A program made the position numbers and the translations under genes. From IMG/VR virus record IMGVR_UViG_3300009008_000072, positions 1 to 45,834 of that record: a stretch of DNA of 45,834 nucleotides; one strand, 5' to 3'. This document shows, piece by piece, positions 26,001 to 33,121 of this stretch. The notes under the pieces were generated by a model. It was not told where the DNA came from, made no database searches, and worked only from the letters and a program-made list of their open reading frames with translations. The DNA is from a virus. The number at the start of each line of letters is the position of its first letter. Within the stretch, counting starts at the first letter, position 1.

Positions 26001-26168
26001 ACTGCTTTAGACGAAGATAATATGGAAGGTTTTGTTCGAATTTTAGATATGATACGAGGTTATTTTAAAACAGTCTTGTTGATATCTCATTTAGATAATT
26101 TAAAAGATTGCGTAGATATGCAAATTAACATTGAAAGAAAGGGCGGATACGCCCACGTAAATATATAG
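23031..26168 (+). CDS. Fused SbcD-SbcC (Mre11-Rad50) recombination nuclease, T4 gp47-gp46 equivalent
   Basis: 1045 residues. Residues 1-250 are a calcineurin-like metallophosphoesterase: D8 and H10 (IADTH), D44 (CGDIAH), N79-H80-D81 (LGNHDG), H148 (LYHGA) and H183 (GDIHKTQ). From about 365 onward lies a Rad50/SbcC SMC-type ATPase: Walker A near 391-402 (GIFGKNYSGKSS), long coiled coils, a hook at C717 and C724, a signature LEMGSGAEK near 953-961, and Walker B with D987-E988 (ILDEPGTALDED). In T4 these are two proteins that resect DNA ends for recombination-dependent replication. Here they are one chain with no stop or frameshift between them. The hook is C-x6-C, not the usual C-x2-C. It has its own promoter, and the cytoplasmic role is well supported. 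Confidence 0.95.
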   Translation: MKFAHIADTHIRNLKYHFEYREVFRQLYKSLKNNKVDYIIHCGDIAHTKTQISPEFVDMCREFFENLSAIAPTYIILGNHDGNLRNGSRQDAISPIVKAINSPNLILLKHAGETPLSSGFVLNVLSVFDEDNWVKPSNRESINIALYHGAISKSKTDTNWTLGGDHDIGIFGEFDFSFLGDIHKTQQLDKEGRIRYAGSTVQQNFGESLDKGYLLWDIKDKEDFTVDHITFENPKPFITLNLTRKGNLPRSKPPEGARLRIVSENNVSLDKVRKAVDTAKFKYNPESVTYLNRAAGKQITIDVPDSSTKKDLRDLKTQEQLIQEYLKEYDASEEVLKRVFELNKKYNSHIEGTEDTFRNVHWSLQKLEWDNLFNYGEGNMVDFSKLEGIVGIFGKNYSGKSSIVDSLLYTMYNSTSKSIRKNLNIINQNHSECNGTATIRINETDYIIERESKKYTKRLHGVETIEAKTDLDFYEDDFSGETVELNGTSRQDTDKNIRKYFGSLDDFLLTSMASQLNSLTFVNEGSTKRKEILAKFLDLEIFDKKFRMAKEDSAYTSAALKRLSGIDFESEINNIKSQISKSQLQIETNKALCLEHREEISLTSEKLEETQGKINSVPAEIIDPVIVGQEIADKKALILKSSRERKNAISELSESKRKFEKIEDFLSEFDISSYEEKKKIINGNEEKLTEMIASLKEESEFKSLNEKKKNLLSEVPCGSQYPTCKFIKDAHSAVQLLEITDRNMGNLSQKINNLGAKIAELEPERVNSHIDKYNLLIDKRNSLATSVASSRLRIERADALLFREQVELEKLEEKNTEYHENRDAIENLKGLILTRNSFKKDLKEQEQQLESCELAIIKLHKRLGAREQELKQMKKTYKEYQTLQEDFAAYHLLMVCCHPNGIAYDIIKDRLPIINQEIAKILTNIVEFEIFIQNDDKKLDIFIKHPKHEPRPLEMGSGAEKTIASMAIRLAFLTVSSLPKSDLFILDEPGTALDEDNMEGFVRILDMIRGYFKTVLLISHLDNLKDCVDMQINIERKGGYAHVNI

Positions 26169-26180
26169 GAGATTTTGAAT

Positions 26181-26399
26181 ATGGCACGCTTTAAAGCGTT
26201 TATGGACAGATATACAGAGAGGTTTATTTCTAGAAAATTTTTGGCTTGGATAACAGCTACGGTTTTGTGCTTATATGGGTCAGTAACAAGTGATAATTGG
26301 ACAGCGATTACGCTAGCTTATATTGGCACTCAAGCACTGGTAGATATGGCAGTTCAGTGGAAACACGGCCCGAGATTATATTCGAGAGATATGGAATGA
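26181..26399 (+). CDS. Small membrane protein, holin-like
   Basis: 72 residues. The ATG at 26181 is chosen over an in-frame TTG at 26175 because AGGAG at 26167-26171 is then 9 rather than 3 bases away. A basic N-terminus (MARFKAFMDRYTERFISRKF) is followed by a hydrophobic stretch, LAWITATVLCLYGSV, and a second moderately hydrophobic one, WTAITLAYIGTQALVDMAV, ending in a charged tail. This size and layout fit phage holins, which permeabilise the inner membrane at lysis, but no specific holin signature is certain. The stop overlaps the next start (ATGA), and two further membrane or exported proteins follow. No endolysin was found nearby. Confidence 0.55.
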   Translation: MARFKAFMDRYTERFISRKFLAWITATVLCLYGSVTSDNWTAITLAYIGTQALVDMAVQWKHGPRLYSRDME

Positions 26400-26800
26400 G
26401 TTGGCTGATAGTTAAAAAGGTACTAAAAGAGTCTTGGATTTGGCTAAAAGAACATTGGCAACTGCCGTTCTTGTTTGTATGGACGATCGTGGTATATGTT
26501 TTAACCAGAAGAAACACAGACTCTTTAATAGAGGTGGTGGAAGCCAAAAAAGAGTCTTACAGGAGGCAAGTTGAAGCTTTACGAAAAAGTCACAATGATG
26601 AACTGTTAAGAAGAGATTCCCTGGAAGACAAGTATGAAAAGGTTTTAGAAGAAGTCGAAAGAAAATTCGAATCAGAAGAAAAAAGAATATCAGAAGAAAA
26701 CAAAAATAAGATAAAAGAAGTAATAGTTAAATCAAAAGGAAATTCAGATGAAATTAGAAAAAGAATTGAAGAGGAATTTGGGTTCAGGTTTGTGGAATAA
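26396..26800 (+). CDS. Membrane-anchored coiled-coil protein, candidate i-spanin-like
   Basis: 134 residues from the ATG at 26396, which overlaps the preceding stop (ATGA). An upstream TTG in frame is not supported. One membrane segment lies near residues 22-37 (QLPFLFVWTIVVYVLTR). A long Glu/Lys/Arg-rich coiled coil then runs from about 42 to 128. A short N-terminal membrane anchor plus coiled coil is the layout of lambda-Rz type inner-membrane spanins, which help disrupt the envelope at lysis. The next gene starts inside this one, as in Rz/Rz1 pairs. The assignment is by topology and context only, and other membrane-tethered roles are possible. Confidence 0.5.
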   Translation: MSWLIVKKVLKESWIWLKEHWQLPFLFVWTIVVYVLTRRNTDSLIEVVEAKKESYRRQVEALRKSHNDELLRRDSLEDKYEKVLEEVERKFESEEKRISEENKNKIKEVIVKSKGNSDEIRKRIEEEFGFRFVE

Positions 26801-27263
26801 GATTTTTGCGTTTGGTCTTATCGCGACGCTTTCTCTTCCTGTCTACGCGCAACCCAACACTAATGATATTCCTCTGCCGCCCGTTTCGTTTTCTCGAGTT
26901 ACTGATGGGGAAATATTAAATAGTATCGGCCTTGACCCAATTGGTGGAGCATGGTGCTATGACGATGAGGCAAATGCCATTCTTATTACCGCCCCAGCAA
27001 GAGAGAGGTCCAAATGCGAACTCAAACTTATGTACGAACTAGAGAAGCAAAAAGTTAAATATCAGTTTGAGATTGATAAATTAAAACTAAGAGTCGACAC
27101 GCTAACCAACCAACACAGGGAAATCAACCTTATAAAAGATAGAGAGATCGACCGCTTAACCGAAGCGGCAATAAAAAGGCCAAATGATTATACTGCTTGG
27201 TGGGCAACAGGGGGTTTCGTGACAGGAGTTTTGACAACCCTGGCAGTAGTTTTATCTCTATGA
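26748..27263 (+). CDS. Exported protein with C-terminal membrane anchor, possible lysis-cassette member
   Basis: 171 residues, starting 53 bases inside the previous gene, with AAAGGA about 7 bases before the ATG. Residues 15-35 (LWNKIFAFGLIATLSLPVYA, then Q) look like a signal peptide cut after VYA. There is no lipobox Cys. A small globular part with two cysteines (GGAWCY and RSKCEL, about residues 67-86) follows. A coiled coil covers about 86-140, and a terminal membrane helix lies near 150-171 (WWATGGFVTGVLTTLAVV). The protein should therefore face the periplasm and be anchored at its C-terminus. The embedded start resembles spanin pairs, but the missing lipobox argues against a standard o-spanin or u-spanin. 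Function is not established. Confidence 0.5.
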   Translation: MKLEKELKRNLGSGLWNKIFAFGLIATLSLPVYAQPNTNDIPLPPVSFSRVTDGEILNSIGLDPIGGAWCYDDEANAILITAPARERSKCELKLMYELEKQKVKYQFEIDKLKLRVDTLTNQHREINLIKDREIDRLTEAAIKRPNDYTAWWATGGFVTGVLTTLAVVLSL

Positions 27264-27595
27264 CAGACAAAAAAGATTACAATAAGATAGCTAAAATCGA
27301 AAAAGCGATCGCTGAAAAATATGGCAAGGAAGCAACAAAGAACCCTAAGTCCGGATGGAACCAGCAGAAAGAAAAAGAGCACTTAAAGAGTCTTAAAAAG
27401 TTTTATAAAAGAAAAGAAAATAAACTTCGCACACCAAAGGAAGAAAAGGGATCCAGAACCTGTCCGGTTTGTGAAACCTATTCACTAGATTTGTCAGATG
27501 ATATTTATATGAGTAAATATTGTTGTTGTTTTCGTTGTTTTATACAGTATGTCGAAGACAGAGAAGAAAGGTGGCTTTCTGGGTGGCGCCCTTAA
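27260..27595 (+). CDS. Small Cys-rich (probable zinc-binding) protein, unknown function
   Basis: 111 residues from the ATG at 27260, which overlaps the preceding stop (ATGA). The longer TTG/GTG-type frame is rejected. The first ~65 residues are Lys/Glu-rich. The C-terminal ~45 hold C68-x2-C71 (RTCPVCET) and a C88-C89-C90-x2-C93 cluster, ending REERWLSGWRP. A four-Cys zinc site is likely. I remember related C-termini (Cys pairs followed by 'ERWL.GWRP') in other marine T4-like phages, without an assigned function. It ends the membrane-protein operon and is followed by a 58-base gap with a late-promoter-like element. Confidence 0.65.
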   Translation: MTDKKDYNKIAKIEKAIAEKYGKEATKNPKSGWNQQKEKEHLKSLKKFYKRKENKLRTPKEEKGSRTCPVCETYSLDLSDDIYMSKYCCCFRCFIQYVEDREERWLSGWRP

Positions 27596-27626
27596 TTAAT
27601 TATTTATTGCTAAGTTCAAAATACGG

Positions 27627-27637
27627 AACTATTTATT
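27627..27637 (+). promoter_or_regulatory. AACTATTTATT element before the terminase operon
   Basis: AACTATTTATT at 27627-27637 in the 58-base gap, directly followed by a strong SD (TAGGAGGAG, 27637-27645) and the ATG at 27654. It is one of a series of near-identical elements at starts of late units in this window. Here the motif is so close to the SD that a start site downstream would leave only a very short leader. Confidence 0.4.
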
Positions 27638-27653
27638 AGGAGGAGTGCAAAAT

Positions 27654-28163
27654 ATGGCAACAACATTAGAAATTGTAAATGGAATCTCCCAAGTGATGGC
27701 CAACTCACACGACGGAGCAACAAATGATAAATTCGAACCTTTATTGGTAGGACTAGAAAGAGAAGAGGGGAACCCTATTACTGATTCCAGGGTTGTAGAT
27801 GGTTTCTCAGTAAGAATCCATGGTGGGAACAGGCTGTGCATATACTACAACCTAGAGCCCCCGCTCAAAGAGGTTCACGGAAGTTCTTTCGAATCGGATA
27901 TAGAATCGAGAATAGAGAAAATAAAGTCATTTATCCAAAAAGAATATAAATCTATTACTGGGCGCGCCCTATCACTATCAGATCCGGAGGAGGTCAAAGT
28001 TGTCGTAGAGTATCTTTCTAGAATAAGGACTTCGGTAAGGGCGCACAAAAGCTATAAGATAGGGGGAGTGACCTCAGAGCCAGTGGGCGAAGAGAGCGAA
28101 GATCGATTAGAAGATTCTTTTAAAAAGTGGCTTTCACAGGGTAAGAACGACAAGTTGTTCTAA
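27654..28163 (+). CDS. Conserved hypothetical protein upstream of terminase, 169 residues
   Basis: The ATG at 27654 is chosen over GTG at 27645 because the AGGAGG SD sits at the correct distance only for the ATG. It is 169 residues, mixed alpha/beta (DSRVVDGFSVRIHGGNRLCI, then a long helix IESRIEKIKSFIQKEYKSIT). The C-terminus is acidic. Its stop overlaps the terminase start (TAATG), so the two are coupled. In T4 the small terminase gp16 (164 residues) sits in this place. Similar length and position make a small-terminase role possible, but I see no DNA-binding motif. I remember homologues next to the terminase in other marine phages with unknown function. Confidence 0.65.
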   Translation: MATTLEIVNGISQVMANSHDGATNDKFEPLLVGLEREEGNPITDSRVVDGFSVRIHGGNRLCIYYNLEPPLKEVHGSSFESDIESRIEKIKSFIQKEYKSITGRALSLSDPEEVKVVVEYLSRIRTSVRAHKSYKIGGVTSEPVGEESEDRLEDSFKKWLSQGKNDKLF

Positions 28164-29749
28164 TGGTTTTTCGACTAACCAAAAAACAAATAATAAAAGA
28201 AATTCTGAAATGCGGCAAGCAGCCAGATTATTTTATAAACAATTATTGTAAAATCACCCATCCTCAAAAAGGGCTAGTCCCCTTTCACTTATATGACTTT
28301 CAAAGAGATTTAGTAGAAAAATTTCAAGATCACAGGTTTAATGTTATATTAAAGGCCCGCCAGTTGGGCATATCCACTATTACGGCGGCCTATGTGGTTT
28401 GGCTGATGCTTTTCCATAGAGAGAAGAATGTCCTGGTCATCGCGACCAAATTTCACACGGCAGCAAACTTGGTTAAAAAGGTGAAAACGATCATAAGAAC
28501 GTTACCAGAGTGGCTGCAGATTTCAAAAGTCAGTATAGACAACAGAACTTCATTCGAATTAACAAACGGCTCTCAAATAAAAGCCTCATCGACTTCTGCC
28601 GATGCGGGTCGCTCAGAGGCATTATCTCTTTTAGTGGTTGACGAGGCTGCACATGTTGAAAACCTTTCTGAATTATGGGTTGGCTTGTATCCCACACTTT
28701 CTACTGGCGGCCGCTGCATAGCCCTCTCTACTCCAAATGGTGTAGGTAACTGGTTTCACAGGACGTATGTGGACTCTGAATCTGGTTCAAATGACTTTTT
28801 TCCAACAAAATTGCCATGGGATCTACATCCAGACAGAGATGAAGAATGGTTTGAAAAAGAAACAAAAAACATGTCTAGAAGAGAAATCGCCCAAGAGCTA
28901 GAGTGCAACTTCAATATGTCAGGCGAGGGGGTTTTTGATCCTACGGATCTCGAACGCTTGCAAGCATCAATTTTAGATCCAAAATATAGAACTGGCGTAG
29001 ACAGAAACTATTGGATATGGCAAGAGTATGATCCCTCCGCGACCTACCTGTTAACAGCAGATGTGGCAAGAGGAGACGGACAAGATTTTTCGGTGTTTCA
29101 TGTATTTAAACTTGAAACAATGGAATTGGTAGCAGAATACAGGGGAAAATTAACACCCGACTTGTTCTCTAGGGTGGTGCATGACGCTGGAAGAGAGTAC
29201 GGAAATTGCTTGTTGGTTGTGGAAAACAATTCAGTTGGTTTTGCGGTTCTTGAGAAGCTAAAGGAGTACAATTATCCTAATTTATATTATTCAATAAAGT
29301 CTACTCATGAGTTCGTAGAACAATATCAGGCAGAAGTTATGAACAATTCAGTCGCCGGGTTTACCATGACTTCCAAAACAAGACCCTTGGTTATAGCGAA
29401 GATGGAAGAATTTATTAGAAATGACCTAATTAAAATATACTCGCCAAGATTGCTGAGCGAGATGAAAACTTTTATTTGGCACAATGGAAAGCCAGAAGCT
29501 ATGAGATCATATAACGACGATTTAGTAATTGCTTGCGCCATCGGGTGCTGGATAAGGGACACGGCTTTGGTTGTCAATCAAAGAGATGCCGAATACAAGA
29601 AAGCTATGTTATCTTCGATAACTAAATATAATAACAATTTAGATACCGCAATTAACGGTATGATTAAGCAAAAAAATACCAAAATGTATGATAGGATAAA
29701 AGAGCACAGTAAGAACGTTGATAACTATTCGTGGCTGTATAAAGGATAA
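28163..29749 (+). CDS. terL: Terminase large subunit (gp17-like): packaging ATPase and nuclease
   Basis: 528 residues. The packaging ATPase domain has KARQLGIST (64-72) at the Walker A position, Walker B LLVVDEAAH (D160-E161), and a coupling motif STPNG (189-193). The RNase-H-like nuclease has D300 in LTADVARGDGQD, E354 in LVVENNSVG, and D452/D453 in YNDDLVIAC. It pumps DNA through the portal into proheads and cuts concatemers. The Walker A lacks the usual Lys before S/T, with Ile there instead. The only nearby Lys is K64 at the start of the loop, a relocated form known in some terminases such as lambda gpA. The start overlaps the previous stop. The portal gene follows after 8 bases. Confidence 0.96.
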   Translation: MVFRLTKKQIIKEILKCGKQPDYFINNYCKITHPQKGLVPFHLYDFQRDLVEKFQDHRFNVILKARQLGISTITAAYVVWLMLFHREKNVLVIATKFHTAANLVKKVKTIIRTLPEWLQISKVSIDNRTSFELTNGSQIKASSTSADAGRSEALSLLVVDEAAHVENLSELWVGLYPTLSTGGRCIALSTPNGVGNWFHRTYVDSESGSNDFFPTKLPWDLHPDRDEEWFEKETKNMSRREIAQELECNFNMSGEGVFDPTDLERLQASILDPKYRTGVDRNYWIWQEYDPSATYLLTADVARGDGQDFSVFHVFKLETMELVAEYRGKLTPDLFSRVVHDAGREYGNCLLVVENNSVGFAVLEKLKEYNYPNLYYSIKSTHEFVEQYQAEVMNNSVAGFTMTSKTRPLVIAKMEEFIRNDLIKIYSPRLLSEMKTFIWHNGKPEAMRSYNDDLVIACAIGCWIRDTALVVNQRDAEYKKAMLSSITKYNNNLDTAINGMIKQKNTKMYDRIKEHSKNVDNYSWLYKG

Positions 29750-29757
29750 GAGGTTTA

Positions 29758-31761
29758 ATGGCTGAGAAAAAAACAAGTAGAAACCCGGACAGTTTACTCT
29801 TTAGGAGGCTTACTCGCCTTTTATCGGGCCCACTAACAAATTATAGAACACAAACAAACCACAGACTAAGAAGAATTGATTTAGACAAGTATGCACAAAG
29901 GTTTGTTTCGGTCAGCGGCCGCCAATTTAAGAAAACGGCCTATGATCCCTATGCCAACCTACAGGCAAATGTCTTAGCAGCACAGCAGCGTACAGAAAGG
30001 TACGTAGATTTTGATCAAATGGAATACACTCCTGAGATTGCATCGGCTTTAGATATTTATGCAGACGAAATGACCACTCATAGCAAGATACAACCCTTGT
30101 TGAATATCGATTGCCATAACGAAGAAATAAAGTCAATTCTTGAATCGCTATATTATAACATTATCAACATAGAATATAATCTTTTTACCTGGTGTCGCTC
30201 GATGTGTAAGTATGGAGACTTCTTTTTATACATGGATATCGATGAGATTAGAGGAATCCAGAGCGTGATAGGGTTACCTTCGCAAGAAGTGGAAAGAATG
30301 GAAGGAGAAGATAAATCAAATCCAAACTATGTGCAGTTTCAGTGGAACTCTGCAGGGATGACGTTTGAGAATTGGCAAGTAGCACACTTTAGAATATTGG
30401 GAAATGATAAGTATAACCCATACGGAACAAGCACTCTGGAGCCCGCCCGCCGTATTTGGAGACAACTAACATTATTAGAAGACGCGATGATGGCGTATCG
30501 AATTGTTAGATCTCCAGAGAGAAGAGCCTTCTATATTGATGTAGGCAATGTTCCCCCACAGGACGTTGAACAATTTATGCAAAAGGCTATGACCCAAATG
30601 AAGAGGAATCAAGTAGTTGACCCCACTACTGGCCGTGTGGACTTAAGGTATAATCCGATGTCGATAGAGGAGGACTATTTTATACCTGTGCGAGGTCAAA
30701 TGAGTGGAACCAAGATAGAATCTATTAAGGGAGGACAATACACCGGAGACATTGATGATGTCAAATACCTGAGAGACAAGCTGTTCTCTGCCTTGAAGAT
30801 ACCTCCGTCTTATTTAGCTAGGTCGACAGAAGGAGGAGAAGAGGATAAAAGCACTTTAGCCCAAAAGGATATTCGCTTTGCAAGAACGGTACAAAGACTT
30901 CAAAGGTCGGTAACTACGGAACTTGAAAAGATAGGAATTGTTCACTTGTATGTTCTGGGATATAGGGAGGAGGATCTGGTTTCATTTAAGATCAACCTGA
31001 ATAACCCTTCAAAAATTGCAGAACTTCAAGAACTAGAGCACTGGAAGACCAAGTTTGAAGTCGCGACAGGCGCCACCGAAGGATTTTTTAGCAAAAGATG
31101 GCTGGCTCAAAAGATGTTTGGTATGACTCAGGATGAGTTTGTGAGAAATAGAAGAGAGATGTACAATGATCGAAGGTTTGATGCTGCTCTCGAATCGGCC
31201 GGCGAGATGGAGCAAGCTGCCCAAACAGCAGGCGCCGACGCCGGCGCAATGGGAGCCGAGCCCGGAGGTATGGGCGGCGTCGGACCCGAGGCTGAGCTGG
31301 GTGGAGACATGGGTATGGGTGGCGAAGGTGGAATGGAGGCACCCGGCGACGCCGGCGGAGAGGCTGCACCAGAACCAGAAGCAGAGGGCGCTTTATTGGC
31401 CGCACCCGGCAAGAGAGACGATGATACTTTTAAGTGGGTCACTCCTGACGGCCGTACAACCACCTCACGATCAAAAGGCAAGAAATATACACCACGAGAC
31501 AAGAAGGGAGGAGACAGAAGAAAAACATCCGGCCCTAGAAAGAAAACATATAAAGGATCTTATGCCTCTGAGAAGTCCAAATCCACCCCAAGGAACGTTT
31601 TTCCGGGGGCGCTGGATTTAATGAGTATAGGTAGGGGGATTTATGAGAATAAAGAAACTACTTATAGTAGAGAAGAGAAAGAAATTTTAACTTTAAACTT
31701 AGAATTAAAACAGTTGCACGAATCATTAAAATCGAGGAAAAAAGATGAGACTAAAACATAA
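29758..31761 (+). CDS. Portal protein (gp20-like) with low-complexity C-terminal extension
   Basis: 667 residues, longer than T4 gp20 (about 524). The core matches the T4 portal family: YRIVRSPERRAFYIDVG, MKRNQVVDPTTGRVDLRYNP, IEEDYFIPVRG, and a KYLRDKLFSALKIPPSYLAR segment. It forms the dodecameric ring through which DNA enters the prohead and on which the terminase docks. Residues about 480-550 are a Gly/Ala/Met/Glu-rich low-complexity tract (for example PGGMGGVGPEAELGGDMGMG). A basic Ser/Thr/Lys-rich stretch (about 560-620) follows, then a short helix. SD AGAGG precedes the ATG. The 3' end overlaps the next gene by 17 bases. Confidence 0.95.
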   Translation: MAEKKTSRNPDSLLFRRLTRLLSGPLTNYRTQTNHRLRRIDLDKYAQRFVSVSGRQFKKTAYDPYANLQANVLAAQQRTERYVDFDQMEYTPEIASALDIYADEMTTHSKIQPLLNIDCHNEEIKSILESLYYNIINIEYNLFTWCRSMCKYGDFFLYMDIDEIRGIQSVIGLPSQEVERMEGEDKSNPNYVQFQWNSAGMTFENWQVAHFRILGNDKYNPYGTSTLEPARRIWRQLTLLEDAMMAYRIVRSPERRAFYIDVGNVPPQDVEQFMQKAMTQMKRNQVVDPTTGRVDLRYNPMSIEEDYFIPVRGQMSGTKIESIKGGQYTGDIDDVKYLRDKLFSALKIPPSYLARSTEGGEEDKSTLAQKDIRFARTVQRLQRSVTTELEKIGIVHLYVLGYREEDLVSFKINLNNPSKIAELQELEHWKTKFEVATGATEGFFSKRWLAQKMFGMTQDEFVRNRREMYNDRRFDAALESAGEMEQAAQTAGADAGAMGAEPGGMGGVGPEAELGGDMGMGGEGGMEAPGDAGGEAAPEPEAEGALLAAPGKRDDDTFKWVTPDGRTTTSRSKGKKYTPRDKKGGDRRKTSGPRKKTYKGSYASEKSKSTPRNVFPGALDLMSIGRGIYENKETTYSREEKEILTLNLELKQLHESLKSRKKDETKT

Positions 31762-32569
31762 TAAGAAAAGAAATACTGCGTTTGTTTATGAGGCTTTAAT
31801 CCGAGAATTGACAACTTCAATTATTAAGAAAAACAGAAACAAACAAAACAAGATCGTTTCAATTATAAAGGAGCATTTTCATTCCGAAAGTTCTTTGAAT
31901 GAAGAGTTGGGGCTTTATCGGTCTATTTACGAGACAACAGAGATAGATAAGAACCTCGCAGAGAAAATAGTAAGTGAGGCAAAAGTCTGTTATTCTAAAT
32001 TGGATAAAAAGAAAATTTTCAAGGAACAAAGTAATCTCATAAACAAGATTAATCGAGTTTTATCTAATAAGATATTCACAAAATTTGTACCAAATTATAA
32101 GAGCTTGGCATCTGTATATTCTATTTTTAATGAAAAGCTTCCAGTTCACGACAGAGTTCTTTTAGAAGAAAGGATAGTGGGTCAGATGTCATCCTCAGTC
32201 GACCACCCGACAGAAGATATAAAGGAGCCAATAGACAACATTGTTTACAAAACATTCACAGAGCAGTTTAACAAAGAATACTCAGAAGGGTTGCTAGAGG
32301 AACAGAAAGAGCTGCTAACAAGATACATTTCATCCTTTTCAGACAATTCTTTGTCTCTGAAGATTTTTTTGAACGAGGAGGTTGGAAGGTTAAGGGGGAT
32401 TCTCGAAACTTCCAGGACAAAAGAGTTGGTGACTAGCAATCCTGATATCGACAAAAAGATTACAGAAGTGCTAGAGATACTTGAATCATACAAAAAAGTA
32501 GCAATAAACGAAGACATGATGGAAGAAGTGTTAAAGATTCAGAAGCTTGCAGCGGAGCTAGGTGAGTAA
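31745..32569 (+). CDS. Hypothetical head-region protein, 274 residues
   Basis: 274 residues, starting 17 bases before the portal stop, with an AGGA SD. It is basic at the N-terminus (MRLKHNKKRNTAFVYEALIR), otherwise helical and charged throughout. No Cys cluster, membrane segment or catalytic motif was found. In T4 the genes between portal (20) and protease (21) are the small prohead-core genes 67 and 68. This gene and its neighbours occupy that interval, so a head-assembly or core role is possible. I saw no clear similarity to gp67 or gp68. Confidence 0.7.
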   Translation: MRLKHNKKRNTAFVYEALIRELTTSIIKKNRNKQNKIVSIIKEHFHSESSLNEELGLYRSIYETTEIDKNLAEKIVSEAKVCYSKLDKKKIFKEQSNLINKINRVLSNKIFTKFVPNYKSLASVYSIFNEKLPVHDRVLLEERIVGQMSSSVDHPTEDIKEPIDNIVYKTFTEQFNKEYSEGLLEEQKELLTRYISSFSDNSLSLKIFLNEEVGRLRGILETSRTKELVTSNPDIDKKITEVLEILESYKKVAINEDMMEEVLKIQKLAAELGE

Positions 32570-32572
32570 GCT

Positions 32573-33121
32573 ATGTCGATAGATGTAAAGATAAAAGGGA
32601 TCCCAGTTCCGATTCATTTAAGTGCCCGCCGCACTTTGGATGGAAATATCTTAATTCTTGACCACGAAGATCTAGATATTGTTGTAATGAAAGAAAAAAA
32701 GAAGTGTATTTCTTTCCCAAAGAACGAGATGTCTGATAAGGTTTATTCTTCACAAGACAGGATGTACAAGTTTCTTGTAAAAAAGGGTGTGGTTGACCCC
32801 GGGTCGATTAGGGGAGGTAATGTATATGGCTCTCTTGAAGCCGATATTATAGAGTCCTCAATCCCGGGCGTAGATTCAATCCAAGCTACTTTATATAGCT
32901 TGTATGAATACGTTAAGGAGGAGCGTCCATATTTTGGTAATCTGAAGAAGATTGAAGATGATCATCTCGACCATGTGCTGCATCCTGATTCTGAACACTC
33001 TACTGAGTTGGGAGACGTACCGCACGCTGCAAAGAAGGGGTCTCACGATTCTCGTGTGCGTCCGTTTGGTATGATGTATAATTATTCTGTATTGCGAGAA
33101 AGCGAAGGCGAGGAAGATTGA
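32573..33121 (+). CDS. Hypothetical head-region protein, 182 residues
   Basis: 182 residues, three bases after the preceding stop, with only a weak SD (AGGTGAG). It starts with beta strands (MSIDVKIKGIPVPIHLSARR, LDHEDLDIVVM) and continues with helices and an acidic C-terminus (RESEGEED). No recognised domain was found. The position between portal and protease suggests a role in head assembly, but this is inference. The stop overlaps the TTG start of the following membrane protein. Confidence 0.65.
   Translation: MSIDVKIKGIPVPIHLSARRTLDGNILILDHEDLDIVVMKEKKKCISFPKNEMSDKVYSSQDRMYKFLVKKGVVDPGSIRGGNVYGSLEADIIESSIPGVDSIQATLYSLYEYVKEERPYFGNLKKIEDDHLDHVLHPDSEHSTELGDVPHAAKKGSHDSRVRPFGMMYNYSVLRESEGEED

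Noticed and set aside
26297-26395. Extended N-terminus of the coiled-coil membrane protein from a TTG
   Set aside because: The ATG at 26396 overlaps the preceding stop in the usual ATGA form, whereas the TTG has no SD and would overlap the holin-like gene by 100 bases.
27197-27259. Extended N-terminus of the Cys-rich protein
   Set aside because: The ATG at 27260 overlaps the previous stop (ATGA), and the extension has no SD.
31088-31502. Two long minus-strand frames opposite the portal tail
   Set aside because: Their Pro/Arg/Ala-rich sequences are the complement of the Gly/Ala/Glu low-complexity tract, so they are composition artefacts.
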